Below, in pieces: positions 7,863-16,501 of a stretch of 64,000 nucleotides of DNA (the stretch's first letter is position 1; each line of letters starts with the position of its first letter). The notes beneath the pieces were generated by a model. It ran no database searches. It was given only the letters and a program-made list of their open reading frames with translations, and was not told where the DNA came from. The DNA is from Kitasatospora sp. NBC_00240. GTDB taxonomy: Bacteria > Actinomycetota > Actinomycetes > Streptomycetales > Streptomycetaceae. Location: assembly GCF_026342405.1 (NCBI RefSeq), contig NZ_JAPEMU010000001.1, forward strand, positions 2,666,001 to 2,730,000. Reading direction: 5' to 3'. The position numbers were made by a program, and so were the translations under genes.

Positions 7863-8705
7863 TCAGGCCTGCCACCAGTCGTCGAGCGGCGTGACCGGGA
7901 CGGCCCGCTTGTGCCGGGTCGCGAAGTAGATGGACTCCAGCTTCGCCGCCACCTCGGGAGCGACCTCGGCGCCCTCCAGGTAGTCGTCGATCTGGCTGTA
8001 CTTCAGGCCGAGCGCCACCTCGTCCGGCAGCGCGGGCCGGTCGTCCTCCAGGTCGGCGGTCGGCACCTTCTCCCAGACGCTCGGCGGGGCACCGAGCTCG
8101 GCCAGCAGGGCGGCGCCCTGCCGCTTGGTCAGGCCGGTCAGCGGGGTGATGTCGACACCGCCGTCGCCGTACTTGGTGAAGAAGCCGGTCACCGCCTCGG
8201 CCGCGTGGTCGGTGCCCACGACGAGCATCCCCAGCTGACCGGCGATCGCGTACTGGATCACCATGCGCTCGCGGGCCTTGATGTTGCCCCGCACGAAGTC
8301 CCGCAGCACGGGCTCGCCGCCCAGCAGCTCCTGCAGGCCGAGGGCGGCCTCGGCGGAGACCGCGTCCGCGCTGGGCCTGACGTTCACCGCGACCGAGCGG
8401 TCGGGCCGGATGAACTCCAGCGCGATCTGCGCGTCGTGCTCGTCGGCCTGGACCCCGTAGGGCAGCCGGACCGCGACGAAGGTGGCCTCGACCCCCTCGG
8501 CCCGCAACTCCTCGGCCGCGAGCTGGCACAGCTTGCCGGTCAGCGAACTGTCCTGGCCGCCGCTGATCCCGAGGACGAATCCCTTGGTCGAGGTCGCCCG
8601 CAGGTACGCCTTGAGGAAGTCGACCCGTTGCCGGATCTCGACCTTGGGCACGATGGTCGGCTTCACGCCGAGCTCGGTGAGGATCTGCTCCCGTTGGATC
8701 GCCAT
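7863..8705 (-). CDS. nadE: Ammonia-dependent NAD+ synthetase
   Basis: A 280-residue cytoplasmic enzyme making NAD+ from nicotinic acid adenine dinucleotide, ATP and ammonia, the last step of NAD synthesis. The N-type ATP pyrophosphatase P-loop is seen as [14 protein letters not shown] near residues 45-59. Other family landmarks are [53 protein letters not shown] and [10 protein letters not shown]. The length fits the short, glutaminase-free form (about 275 residues) rather than the 600-residue glutamine-dependent type. It is monocistronic and convergent with the oxidoreductase gene. Confidence 0.97.
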   Translation of the reverse strand: MAIQREQILTELGVKPTIVPKVEIRQRVDFLKAYLRATSTKGFVLGISGGQDSSLTGKLCQLAAEELRAEGVEATFVAVRLPYGVQADEHDAQIALEFIRPDRSVAVNVRPSADAVSAEAALGLQELLGGEPVLRDFVRGNIKARERMVIQYAIAGQLGMLVVGTDHAAEAVTGFFTKYGDGGVDITPLTGLTKRQGAALLAELGAPPSVWEKVPTADLEDDRPALPDEVALGLKYSQIDDYLEGAEVAPEVAAKLESIYFATRHKRAVPVTPLDDWWQA

Positions 8706-8790
8706 CCGGCCACTGTACCGGCCCCGATCCGGCCGGGAGGAGGACGGTCCAGGGCCGCTGGCCGATCACAGCGCGGGACGCACGCCCAGG

Positions 8791-9002
8791 TCAGCCGCCC
8801 GGACGGAACGCCCCCGCCTTGACCCCGGCGACGAACGCCGACCACGCAGCGGCCCGGAAGACGAGCCCCGGGCCTTCGGGGTCCTTGGAGTCGCGGACCG
8901 GCATGACGCCGGGACGCCGTCGGCGACCTCGACGCACTCACCGCCCTGCGCGCTGAAGCTGCTCCTGCGCCACGCGACGCCGCCAAAGTCGGGTGCGGAC
9001 AT
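8791..9002 (-). pseudogene. DUF397 small protein gene with a frameshift
   Basis: The first part, from the ATG at 9002 with a strong GGAAGGGAG ribosome site, reads MSAPDFGGVAWRRSSFS then GGECVEVADGVPA, the start of a DUF397 protein. The remainder of the domain continues in a different frame from about 8904: MPVRDSKDPEGPGLVF then WSAFVAGVKAGAF, ending at TGA 8793-8791. One extra base or two fewer near 8904-8910 restores a normal protein of about 70 residues. As written, the first frame runs on to 8766 into non-family sequence. DUF397 proteins usually accompany WhiJ-like regulators and an ATP-binding protein; the latter is the divergent gene at 9122. Either a real inactivation or a sequencing error. 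Confidence 0.8.
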
Positions 9003-9121
9003 GTCTCTCCCTTCCCGGCCAGTGCTACAGCTGTTGCCGTACCCGGGCGAACAGACCCCAACACCCGCTCTACCGCAAAGGAGCTGTCCAGCATCGAGCC
9101 ACGTCCGGACGGGACATCGTC

Positions 9122-9562
9122 ATGCCCGGAATCCTGGAGAAGCCGCCTGCCTCGGCCGACGAGTACGCCTGCTGGTTGCCGCGACACCGGAGATCGGGGA
9201 GCGCCGCGCGCCGGCTCCTCCGCGAGTTCCTGGCGGGGCGGCCCGGCGGCGAACGGTACGTCCTGGCCGCCGCGTCGGTGCTGACCGAGCTGGTCAACAA
9301 CGCCGTGCAGCACGCTCGTACACCGCACGGACGCCTGGTCATGATCCGGTTCGAGCTGCGACCCGGGCAGCTTCGGGTGGAGGTGCACGACGCCGGCGAC
9401 GCCGTACCGACGCCCCGGACGGCCGGGGCCGAGGACGAGGGCGGTCGGGGCCTGCGGCTGATCGAGCAGCTGTCCACCGGCTGGGGTTGCCACCCGCGTG
9501 CGGGCGGGGTCGGCAAGGTCGTCCGGGCCACCGTCGGACCGGCGGGCGGTGACGCCCGGTGA
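9122..9562 (+). CDS. ATP-binding protein of the anti-sigma/HATPase_c_2 family
   Basis: A 146-residue GHKL-fold protein. The N box reads TELVNNAVQHA (Glu, Asn and His present), the G1 box VEVHDAGDAVP and the G2 box EGGRGLRLIEQLS. These are typical of RsbW-like serine kinases and of the many small streptomycete ATP-binding proteins found next to DUF397/XRE genes in WhiJ-type loci. The start at 9122 is chosen because family similarity begins there. The ribosome site is weak; an AAAGGAG at 9078-9083 is too far upstream and has no in-frame start. The stop overlaps the next gene by 4 nt (GTGA). Confidence 0.8.
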   Translation: MPGILEKPPASADEYACWLPRHRRSGSAARRLLREFLAGRPGGERYVLAAASVLTELVNNAVQHARTPHGRLVMIRFELRPGQLRVEVHDAGDAVPTPRTAGAEDEGGRGLRLIEQLSTGWGCHPRAGGVGKVVRATVGPAGGDAR

Positions 9563-9876
9563 GCGCAGGCGGTGGGCCGGGCGCGGACGCCGTCACGGGC
9601 CCCGGGCCGGTGACGGTCGAGATCGAGGACATCTGCGGCCCCGCGACCTTCGACCGCCTGCCGGAGGCGCTCGCCGCCACCCGGGAAGCTCTGCGGCTGC
9701 TCCCGCTCGGCGCCGTGCAGGCCGACGCGTTCCGGTACTTCCTCGCCCACCCGGAGGTGGACCGGCTGGTCAGGGAGTCGATCCGGCGCGAGGGCCGGCT
9801 GAGCCTCGCGTTCCGACCGGGCGGCCGGGTGCACTGTGTCCGGATCGGCCCCGCCGGGACTCCCCCACCGCCCTGA
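9559..9876 (+). CDS. Small hypothetical protein coupled to the ATPase
   Basis: A 105-residue protein starting at a GTG that overlaps the stop of the ATP-binding protein gene (GTGA), so translation is probably coupled. The middle reads VEIEDICGPATFDRLPEALAATREAL...QADAFRYFLAHPEVDRLVRESIRREGRLSLAFRPG, an acidic helix-rich segment. I recognise no domain. No signal or membrane segment is present. The coupling suggests it works with, or modulates, the ATPase. Confidence 0.6.
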   Translation: MSAGGGPGADAVTGPGPVTVEIEDICGPATFDRLPEALAATREALRLLPLGAVQADAFRYFLAHPEVDRLVRESIRREGRLSLAFRPGGRVHCVRIGPAGTPPPP

Positions 9877-9911
9877 CACCCAGCCCCACCCATCTCATCG
9901 CACAGGCTGAC

Positions 9912-9945
9912 GTTCATTCGAACATTCCTGTGTTAGACATGACGT
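9912..9945 (+). promoter_or_regulatory. Putative control region of the DeoR gene
   Basis: The unusually A/T-rich stretch before the ATG holds GTTC-ATTC-GAAC (inverted arms) and a direct repeat CATTC at 9915 and 9923. DeoR regulators often bind such repeats at their own promoter. No Shine-Dalgarno sequence precedes the ATG, so the mRNA may be leaderless. The -10 is unclear. Confidence 0.3.
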
Positions 9946-10731
9946 ATGACCGTAGCCAACAGGCTGGACCTGACCCTGCGCCTGGTGCAGAACTCCGAAC
10001 GGGTGTCCGTCTCGGAGCTCTCGCAGCGCCTCGGGGTCTCCGAGATGACCGTCCGCCGGGACTTGGACGCGCTGGAAGGACAGGGGCTGGTCCAGCGGGT
10101 GCACGGTGGCGCCGTCGCCACCTGGTCGCGGGAGGAAGGCGCCGGCTTCGTCGCCCGTGAGCCGTGGCAGGCCGCGACCAAGGACCGGCTGGGGGCCGCC
10201 GTGGCCGCGATGATCGAACCGGGCTCCCGGGTGCTGCTGGACGCGGGCAGCACGACGGTGCACGTCGCGCGGTACCTCGTCGACCGGGCACCGCTGACCG
10301 TGGCCGTGCTCAGCCTGCAGGCCGCCATGGGCCTGGCGGACCGGCCGGGGATCGAGCTGCTGGTGGTCGGCGGCCGGTCCCGGCCCGGCGAGCGGTCCTT
10401 GGTCGGCCCGCTGGCGCTGCGCACCCTGGAGTCGCTGGCCTTCGACTGCTACGTGCTGTCCATCGGCGGCGTGCACGCCGAGTACGGGTGGTCGGAGTTC
10501 TCGCTGGACGACGCGGCGGTCAAGCAGGCGGCCCTCGCCCAGGCCACCCGGACGATCGCGGTGGCCGACGCCACCAAGCTCGGGGTCCGGGCGTTCAGCC
10601 AGGTCGCCGGGCTGGACGCGGTGGACACCTTCGTCACCGACACCGCCGCCCAGGACCCCGGCACTCACCCGAACGGCCCGCAGACCCTGGCGGCGCTGCG
10701 CGAGGCCGGCGTCCACACCGTCCTGGCCTGA
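9946..10731 (+). CDS. DeoR-family transcriptional regulator
   Basis: A 261-residue sugar-type repressor. The N-terminal DeoR helix-turn-helix (residues about 4-60) includes VSVSELSQRLGVSEMTVRRDLDALEGQGLVQRVHGGAV, very close to the family signature. The C-terminal DeoRC sensor domain (about 75-235) has LDAGSTTVHVARYL, LLVVGGRSRPGERSLVGPLA and the ADATKLG motif typical of phosphosugar-sensing members. Ligands of this family are phosphorylated sugars. The target may be the following DUF4406/NUDIX pair, 52 bp downstream on the same strand, or a distant sugar operon. Confidence 0.92.
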   Translation: MTVANRLDLTLRLVQNSERVSVSELSQRLGVSEMTVRRDLDALEGQGLVQRVHGGAVATWSREEGAGFVAREPWQAATKDRLGAAVAAMIEPGSRVLLDAGSTTVHVARYLVDRAPLTVAVLSLQAAMGLADRPGIELLVVGGRSRPGERSLVGPLALRTLESLAFDCYVLSIGGVHAEYGWSEFSLDDAAVKQAALAQATRTIAVADATKLGVRAFSQVAGLDAVDTFVTDTAAQDPGTHPNGPQTLAALREAGVHTVLA

Positions 10732-10783
10732 TCCCGCAGGGCATCCACCACCCGCCCCGCCCCGCCCCCGAGGAGAACCCGGC

Positions 10784-11161
10784 ATGACCACCGCACCACA
10801 CCCGCTGATGATCCTGGTCGCCGGCCCGTACCGCTCAGGTACCGGCGACGACCCCGCGAAGCTCGACGCCAACGTCCGGGCGATGAACGAGACCGCCCTC
10901 GCGCTCTTCCGGGCCGGGCACCTGCCGGTCACCGGCGAGGCCCTCGCGCTGCCCCTGCTGGAGACGGCCGGCAGCGCCGGCCCCGGCGACCCGCTGTTCG
11001 AGGAGATCTTCCACCCGGTGGCCGAGCGGCTGCTCGCCCGCTGCGACGCCGTCCTGCGGATCGGCGGACCCTCCGAGGGGGCGGACCGGATGGTCGCCCA
11101 GGCCCGCGCGCAGGGCTCGGACGTCTACACCGCCGTCCACCAGCTCCCGGCCGCCGGATGA
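10784..11161 (+). CDS. DUF4406 / nucleoside 2-deoxyribosyltransferase-like protein
   Basis: A 125-residue protein starting LMILVAGPYRSGTGDDPAKLDANVRAMNETALALFRAGHLPVTGEALALPLLE and continuing to CDAVLRIGGPSEGADRMVAQARAQG. This is the pattern of the DUF4406 family, a Rossmann-like fold related to nucleoside 2-deoxyribosyltransferases (GPY.. loop, later GADRM). The enzyme activity is not proven for the family. GAGGAG lies about 10 nt upstream. Its stop overlaps the NUDIX start (ATGA), so the two are coupled, hinting at a nucleotide or nucleotide-sugar clean-up role. Confidence 0.7.
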   Translation: MTTAPHPLMILVAGPYRSGTGDDPAKLDANVRAMNETALALFRAGHLPVTGEALALPLLETAGSAGPGDPLFEEIFHPVAERLLARCDAVLRIGGPSEGADRMVAQARAQGSDVYTAVHQLPAAG

Positions 11162-11829
11162 CGGCCGGCATCGACACCCCCGACCGGCGCGGCCGCACCG
11201 GCCTGGACCGGCACGGCCGGGACCTGACCGGCAACCCGGACGTGCGGATCGAGCAGGTCGAGGTGCTCTCCTGCGACTGGTACGTGCTGCGGAAGACCAC
11301 CTTCGAGTACCGGCACCGCGACGGCCACTGGAGCCGGGAGCAGCGCGAGACGTACGACCGGGGCGACGGCGCGACCATCCTGCTGTACGACGCCGGGCGG
11401 CGGACCGTCCTGCTGACGAGCCAGTTCCGCCTCCCCGCGTACGTGAACGGGCACCCGGACGGGATGCTGGTCGAGACGGCCGCCGGGCTGCTGGACGGGG
11501 ACAGCCCCGAGGAGGCCGTCCGGCGGGAGGCCGCCGAGGAGACCGGGCACACGGTGGGCACGCCCGAGCGCGCCTTCGCGGCCTGGATGAGCCCCGGCTC
11601 GGTCACCGAGCGGCTGCACTTCTTCGCCGCCCCCTACGGCCGGGCGACCGCCACCGACGCGGGCGGTGGGATCGCCGCCGAGGGCGAGGACATCACCGTG
11701 CTGGAACTGCCCTTCGAGGAGGCCCTGGCGATGATCCGGAGCGGCACGATCGCCGACGCCAAGACCATCATGCTGCTGCAGTGGGCCGCCCTGGACGGGC
11801 CGTTCCGCCGCCGCCCGGCCGAGGTCTGA
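11158..11829 (+). CDS. NUDIX hydrolase, NudK/ADP-sugar pyrophosphatase-like
   Basis: A 223-residue pyrophosphohydrolase. The NUDIX box is intact: AAGLLDGDSPEEAVRREAAEETGH (G-x5-E-x7-REUxEExGU). The N-terminal region (VEVLSCDWYVLRKTTFEYRHRDG...QRETYDRGDGATILLYDAGRRTVLLTSQFRLPAYVN) and the LHFFAAPY segment resemble GDP-mannose/ADP-ribose pyrophosphatases of the NudK group, which hydrolyse nucleotide sugars. It is translationally coupled to the DUF4406 gene. It is convergent with xylA, with 44 bp between stops and no clear hairpin. Confidence 0.88.
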   Translation: MTAGIDTPDRRGRTGLDRHGRDLTGNPDVRIEQVEVLSCDWYVLRKTTFEYRHRDGHWSREQRETYDRGDGATILLYDAGRRTVLLTSQFRLPAYVNGHPDGMLVETAAGLLDGDSPEEAVRREAAEETGHTVGTPERAFAAWMSPGSVTERLHFFAAPYGRATATDAGGGIAAEGEDITVLELPFEEALAMIRSGTIADAKTIMLLQWAALDGPFRRRPAEV

Positions 11830-11873
11830 GGCCTCCGCCGGGCGGTCGGGTGGTCAGGTCGCCCCGCGACGGC

Positions 11874-13079
11874 TCAGCGCGCGCCCAGCAGGTGCTCCAT
11901 GGCGAGCTGGTCGAGCTGCTCGAAGGCCATCCCGCGCACGGCGGCGGCCTCCACGTCGAACTCCTCGAAGGCGGTGCGGTCGGCCAGCAGGCCGGCCAGG
12001 CCCTCGTCCTCGGCCACCGTGGGCAGCGCGAGCTCGTCCAGCCGGGAGGCCCGCAGGGCCTGCTGCACCTCGGGGTCGGCGCGGAAGGCGGCGGCGCGCT
12101 CCTTGAGCATCAGGTAGTTGGCCATGCAGCCGGCCGCCGAGGCCCAGACGCCGTCGAAGTCCTCGGTGCGCGGCGGCTTGAAGTCGAAGTGGCGGGGGCC
12201 GGTGTAGCCCGCCGATTCGAGCAGGTCGACCAGCCAGAAGGCCTGCCGCAGGTCGCCCGCGCCGAAGCGGAGGTCCTGGTCGTACTTGATGCCGGACTGC
12301 CCGTTCAGGTCGATGTGGAAGAGCTTGCCGGACCACAGCGCCTGGGCGATGCCGTGGGTGAAGTTGAGCCCGGCCATCTGCTCGTGCCCGACCTCGGGGT
12401 TCACGCCGACCAGCTCCGGGTGCTCCAGCCGGTCGATCAACGCCAGGGCGTGGCCGATGGTGGGCAGCAGGATGTCGCCGCGCGGCTCGTTGGGCTTGGG
12501 CTCGATCGCGAACCGCAGGTCGTAGCCCTGCTCCAGGACGTAGTCACCGAGCAGGTCGAAGGCCTCCTTCATCCGGTCCAGCGCCACCCGGACGTCCTTG
12601 GCCGCGCCGGACTCGGAGCCCTCGCGACCGCCCCAGGCGACGTAGACCTCGGCGCCCAGTTCGGCGGCGAGGTCGATGTTGCGGATGGTCTTGCGCAGCG
12701 CGTAGCGGCGGACGTCGCGGTCGTTGGCGGTGAAGGCGCCGTCCTTGAAGACCGGGTGGGTGAACAGGTTGGTGGTCGCCATCGGGACCTTGAGGCCGGC
12801 CGTGTCCAGGGCTTGGCGGAACCGCTTGACGTGGGCCTCGCGCTCGACATCGGTGGAGCCGAAGGGGATCAGGTCGTCGTCGTGGAAGGTCACGCCGTAG
12901 GCGCCGAGCTGGGCCAGCCGCTCGACCGAGGTGACCGGGTCGAGGGCCGGCCGGGTGGCGTCGCCGAAGGGGTCGCGGCCCTGCCAGCCGACCGTCCAGA
13001 GGCCGAAGGTGAAGCGGTCCTCGGGGGTGGGGGTGAGGTTGCCGGCGGGGGTGGTGGGGGCGGTGCGGTCGGTGCTCAT
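11874..13079 (-). CDS. xylA: Xylose isomerase
   Basis: A 401-residue cytoplasmic enzyme converting D-xylose to D-xylulose with two divalent metals. The sequence closely follows the short class I Streptomyces enzymes (388 residues): [26 protein letters not shown], catalytic His66-Asp69 in [26 protein letters not shown] and [16 protein letters not shown] metal-binding segments, and [10 protein letters not shown]. The N-terminus carries about 12 extra residues ([13 protein letters not shown]) compared with the usual start. CAGGAG upstream of the ATG at 13079 supports this start. Divergent from xylB with a shared A/T-rich operator region. Confidence 0.97.
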   Translation of the reverse strand: MSTDRTAPTTPAGNLTPTPEDRFTFGLWTVGWQGRDPFGDATRPALDPVTSVERLAQLGAYGVTFHDDDLIPFGSTDVEREAHVKRFRQALDTAGLKVPMATTNLFTHPVFKDGAFTANDRDVRRYALRKTIRNIDLAAELGAEVYVAWGGREGSESGAAKDVRVALDRMKEAFDLLGDYVLEQGYDLRFAIEPKPNEPRGDILLPTIGHALALIDRLEHPELVGVNPEVGHEQMAGLNFTHGIAQALWSGKLFHIDLNGQSGIKYDQDLRFGAGDLRQAFWLVDLLESAGYTGPRHFDFKPPRTEDFDGVWASAAGCMANYLMLKERAAAFRADPEVQQALRASRLDELALPTVAEDEGLAGLLADRTAFEEFDVEAAAVRGMAFEQLDQLAMEHLLGAR

Positions 13080-13214
13080 CGTCGGGCTCCTGGCGGCTCG
13101 GTCGGGCGGGGCGGTACGGGGGACGGCACGGGGCGGTACGGCGTCGGAGGGGACGGCCCGGTGATCCGGCGTCCGGGTGGAACGTCGGAAGAATCGGGTC
13201 GGGCCATCACCCCC

Positions 13215-13248
13215 ACCCTATTTGCAAATGCGAAAAACAAACTAGTAT
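13215..13248. promoter_or_regulatory. Overlapping divergent promoters and operator of xylA/xylB
   Basis: The 302-bp gap (13080-13381) is GC-rich except here, where TTTGCAAA (13221-13228, a perfect palindrome) and ...GAAAAACAAACTAGTAT stand out. For xylB, TTTGCA (13221-13226) and TAGTAT (13243-13248) are 16 bp apart. For xylA, TAGGGT reads leftward from 13220, behind TTTGTT-like bases. TTTG...CAAA arms suit a ROK-type XylR repressor. No such gene is in the window. Nothing else is seen in the gap. Confidence 0.55.
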
Positions 13249-13381
13249 GCGGAGGCGGTGTCGCGAAAGCCCCCGCGCCGCCGGACCTCCTCCCGGCCGC
13301 CACCGCACCCCGCCCATCCGGGCAGCAGCCCCACCCGGCGCAGCAGCCCACCCGACGCAGCATGGGAAGGACCCAACAGCC

Positions 13382-14818
13382 ATGGCACCAACCGCCCGCG
13401 TGGTGATCGGCGTGGACAGCTCGACCCAGGCCACCAAGGCCCTCGCCGTGGACATCGAGACCGGCGCCGTCCTCGGCGAGGGCCGAGCCCCGCACACCGT
13501 CACCGGAACGGGCGGTGCCCGCGAGAGCGACCCCGAACAGTGGTGGCAGGCCCTCTGCGCCGCCCTCGCCGACACCGGCCACGTCCGCGCCGCGGCAGCC
13601 GTCTCGGTGGCCGGGCAGCAACACGGCCTGGTCACCCTGGACGCGGCCGGCCGGCCCGTCCGCCCGGCGATGCTCTGGAACGACGTCCGCTCCGCGCCCG
13701 AGGCCCGCGCGCTGGTGGCGCGCCTCGGCCCCGAGGAGTGGGCCCGCCGGACCGGCAGCGTCCCGACCGCCGCCTTCACCGTCGCCAAATGGGCCTGGCT
13801 CGCCGCCCACGAACCCGACGCGGCCCGCGCCACCGCCGCCGTCCGGCTCCCGCACGACTACCTCACCGAACGCCTCACCGGCGAGGCCGTCACCGACCGC
13901 GGCGACGCCTCCGGCACCGGCTGGTGGACCGCCGACGGCTACGACCAGGAGATCCTCGCCGCCGTCGGCCTCGACCCCGCCCTGCTGCCCACCGTCCTGA
14001 CCCCCGGCCGACCGGCCGGCACCGCCACCGCCGACGGCCCCCTCGCCCCCGGCACCCGGATCGCGATCGGCACCGGCGACAACATGGCCGCCGCCCTCGG
14101 CCTCGGCCTCGGCGCCGGCCCCACCGCCGGCCGCCCCGTGCTGAGCCTCGGCACCTCCGGGACGGTCTACGCCGCCACCCGCGGCCGCCCCAGCGACCCG
14201 ACCGGCACCGTGGCGGGCTTCGCACACGCCACCGACGGCTGGCTCCCGCTCGCCTGCACCCTCAACTGCACCCAGGCCGTGGACCGGATCGCCGCCCTGC
14301 TCGGCCGCGACCGCGGCGCGGTCGAGCCCGGCGGCAGCGTCGTCGTGCTGCCCTTCCTGGACGGCGAACGCACCCCCAACCTGCCCGAGGCCACCGGCCT
14401 GCTGCACGGACTGCGGCACGACACCACCGCTGGCCAGATCCTGCAGGCCGCCTACGACGGCGCCGCCCACACCCTGCTCACCGCCCTCGACGACGTCCTG
14501 CGGGCCGGCGGCGAGCCCGCCGACCCCGACGCGCCGATCCTGCTGATCGGCGGCGGCGCCCAGGGCCGGGCCTGGCGCGACACCGTACGCCGGCTCTCCG
14601 GCCGAGCCGTCCAGGTGCCTGCCGGACGCGAACTGGTCGCCCTCGGCGCGGCCGCCCAGGCCGCCGCCCTGCTCACCGGAGAACGCCCCGAGGAGGTGGC
14701 CCGCCGCTGGCGGACCGCCGACGGCCCGCTGTACGAGCCGGTCGAGCGCGACGAGGCCGCCGTGGCCCGACTGGCCGACACCCTGACCCGGGCCGAACCG
14801 CTGCTGCGGGAGAAGTGA
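13382..14818 (+). CDS. xylB: Xylulokinase
   Basis: A 478-residue FGGY-family kinase phosphorylating D-xylulose to xylulose 5-phosphate, the step after XylA. Phosphate-binding loop VIGVDSSTQATKALAVD, catalytic-region MLWNDVRSAPEA, SVAGQQHGLV, LSLGTSGTVYA and ILLIGGGAQGRAWRDTVRRL match the family from end to end. The start at 13382 has GGAAGGA upstream. Upstream in-frame codons do not look like protein. Divergent from xylA. The product feeds the pentose phosphate pathway. Confidence 0.96.
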   Translation: MAPTARVVIGVDSSTQATKALAVDIETGAVLGEGRAPHTVTGTGGARESDPEQWWQALCAALADTGHVRAAAAVSVAGQQHGLVTLDAAGRPVRPAMLWNDVRSAPEARALVARLGPEEWARRTGSVPTAAFTVAKWAWLAAHEPDAARATAAVRLPHDYLTERLTGEAVTDRGDASGTGWWTADGYDQEILAAVGLDPALLPTVLTPGRPAGTATADGPLAPGTRIAIGTGDNMAAALGLGLGAGPTAGRPVLSLGTSGTVYAATRGRPSDPTGTVAGFAHATDGWLPLACTLNCTQAVDRIAALLGRDRGAVEPGGSVVVLPFLDGERTPNLPEATGLLHGLRHDTTAGQILQAAYDGAAHTLLTALDDVLRAGGEPADPDAPILLIGGGAQGRAWRDTVRRLSGRAVQVPAGRELVALGAAAQAAALLTGERPEEVARRWRTADGPLYEPVERDEAAVARLADTLTRAEPLLREK

Positions 14819-14828
14819 CGGCGGCGGG

Positions 14829-14860
14829 CCGGGCGTGGCGGCCGTCGCTGCCACGCCCGG
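14829..14860. terminator. Hairpin after xylB
   Basis: An 11-bp perfect stem (CCGGGCGTGGC with its complement) and a 10-nt loop start 10 nt after the xylB stop. The convergent membrane-protein gene ends at 14941, so it could act from both sides. Confidence 0.7.
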
Positions 14861-14940
14861 TCCGACGGCGATCGGCCCCGACCGGCCGCGATCGGGCATG
14901 AACGGGCTCGACCGGACGCGGGCGCCGGCGGTGCGCCGGT

Positions 14941-16023
14941 TCAGGGCCCGCAGTCCCCGCCCTGCGGGGCCGGGGGCGCGTACGGCACGGCGGCCGCCCG
15001 GGAGGGGAGCGGGGGCGGAGGCACCGGCGGAGGCGGTGGCGGAGGCGGTGGCGGCGGGTCGGCGTCCGAGCCGGGTGGCAGTCCACCGGAGCCGGCGGCG
15101 GTCGGCGCGGCCGGCCCGGCGGACCCGGTCGGTGCGGCCGGCCCGGCGGGCGCCGTGGGCGGACGGCCGAACGGGGTCGGCTGCACGGTGGCGGGCGGGG
15201 TCCCGAGCATGCCGGCCAGGAAGTGCTCCTGGGCCAGCACCGCGCCCACCGTGATCCCTCCCGTCACGGCGGCGCACAGCGCGATCAGCCAGGACAGCAG
15301 CGTGAAGACCGGCCCGAGTGCCCCGTACTCGGACAGGCTGCGGTTGAGCGCGCCCGGGATGTACAGCCGGGCCGTCACCGACAGCAGGCTCATCGCCACC
15401 CCGGTGAGCAGCGCCCCCGGGAGCAGCGGCAGCCACCGCACCCGCCCGCTCAGCAGCAGGTGCTGCGTCCACCACCACACCAGGACGCTCGCCACCAGCC
15501 CCAGCGGGATCCCGAGGATCTGCCCCGCCCCGAAGCCCTCCCGCATCGGCCCCTGGAGGACGAGGATCACCAGCCAGGACGCCACCCAGACCAGCCAGCG
15601 CCAGGCCACGATCCGGGCCCCGGCCTTGTTCAGCTGCCAGGCCCGCTCGCAGACCCGCTGCATGGCGCGGCTGAACGCCGTCGCCGACAGCAGGGCCATC
15701 ACCAGGCCGATCGCGCCCACGGTCTCCCGCAGCTGGTCGTCGTGGCCCTGGTAGAGCTGGCGCAGCTGCGTCTCGGCGTTGCCGTACAGGCCGAAGGCCG
15801 AGCGCAGCGAGCTGAGCACCTGGTCCTCGAAGCCCCTGGGGGCGAGCGAGGCCGTCACGAAGAGCAGCGGCATGGCGGTGAGGAAGCACTGCGCGGCCAG
15901 CCGGGTGGCCGCCTCCAGCAGGTTCACCTCCACCAGCCGGCCGGCGATCCGGCTCACCAGGGGCAGGTGCTTCTCGAACCGTCCCCGCAGGCGTTGGGCG
16001 GCGGCGGCCAGCTTCCCCGTCAC
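14941..16023 (-). CDS. YihY/BrkB-family inner membrane protein
   Basis: A protein of 360 residues from the GTG at 16023 (up to 439 from a GTG at 16260). The BrkB/YihY domain covers FEKHLPLVSRIAGRLVEVNLLEAATRLAAQCFLTAMPLLFVTASL, then several hydrophobic segments (VGAIGLVMALLSATAFSRAM, WLVWVASWLVILVL, GIPLGLVASVLVWWW, LLPGALLTGVAMSLL, FTLLSWLIALCAAVTGGITVGAVL), about six membrane helices. The C-terminal 80 residues are Pro/Gly-rich, with a run of over ten prolines. Function of the family is unknown (formerly called RNase BN in error). The start is uncertain: the GTG at 16023 overlaps the stop of an Ala-rich short frame (GTGA) but has no ribosome site of its own; the 16260 GTG has GGGAG only 4 nt away. 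Confidence 0.8.
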   Translation of the reverse strand: MTGKLAAAAQRLRGRFEKHLPLVSRIAGRLVEVNLLEAATRLAAQCFLTAMPLLFVTASLAPRGFEDQVLSSLRSAFGLYGNAETQLRQLYQGHDDQLRETVGAIGLVMALLSATAFSRAMQRVCERAWQLNKAGARIVAWRWLVWVASWLVILVLQGPMREGFGAGQILGIPLGLVASVLVWWWTQHLLLSGRVRWLPLLPGALLTGVAMSLLSVTARLYIPGALNRSLSEYGALGPVFTLLSWLIALCAAVTGGITVGAVLAQEHFLAGMLGTPPATVQPTPFGRPPTAPAGPAAPTGSAGPAAPTAAGSGGLPPGSDADPPPPPPPPPPPVPPPPLPSRAAAVPYAPPAPQGGDCGP

Positions 16024-16211
16024 CGGGCGGCCCCGGCCGTCGGCCCGGCCGTTCCCCCGGCCGCCTTTGCCCCTGCCGTTGCCCGCCGGGGCGGCCGGCC
16101 GGCCGTGGTGCCGGCGTCCGCGCCGGTCCGGGCGGCCGCCCCGGTGCGGGTGGTCACTCCGATGCCGGCGGCCGTTCCGATCCCGGCTGCCGTCCGCGTT
16201 GCCTGCGTCAT
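16020..16211 (-). CDS. Possible Ala/Gly/Thr-rich short frame coupled to the YihY gene
   Basis: A 63-codon frame (MTQATRTAAGIGTAAGIG...GPTAGAAR) with a good GAGGAG 10 nt before its ATG. It ends by overlapping the GTG start of the YihY gene (GTGA). Low complexity and no domain. It could be a leader frame driving translation of YihY by coupling, the true N-terminus joined by a frameshift, or chance in GC-rich DNA. Confidence 0.3.
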   Translation of the reverse strand: MTQATRTAAGIGTAAGIGVTTRTGAAARTGADAGTTAGRPPRRATAGAKAAGGTAGPTAGAAR

Positions 16212-16413
16212 GCGGTCCGCGCTCCTCGACTCGGCGGCGTGCTCGGCGACCGGAGGGCACCGGACTCCCGGAGCGGGGGCCCGCACGGCACCGAAAGGGA
16301 CATAAGGGATCATAGGGCCAGACGATCGCCCAGCCGCGGCATGGCCACCCGTGAGCCCCGGCGGTTCCCCTCCCCGGCCGGCGCAGGTCCCGGCCGGCCC
16401 CGTCCCGGCTCCG

Positions 16414-16442
16414 GGCGGGGAAAACCGAGGTTCCGCCCCGCC
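16414..16442. other. Hairpin in the gap before the 16502 gene
   Basis: GGCGGGG and CCCCGCC arms (16414-16420, 16436-16442), with an inner AACC-GAG-GGTT stem, lie 60 bp upstream of the next ATG. The rest of 16212-16501 holds no gene that I can support. The hairpin could be a 5'-leader structure or part of a promoter region. Confidence 0.3.
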
Positions 16443-16501
16443 GGGGAGGCGAGGATGTCCAGGACCGACAACCGGACCGGCACCCTTCGGAGGACCCGAC
16501 G

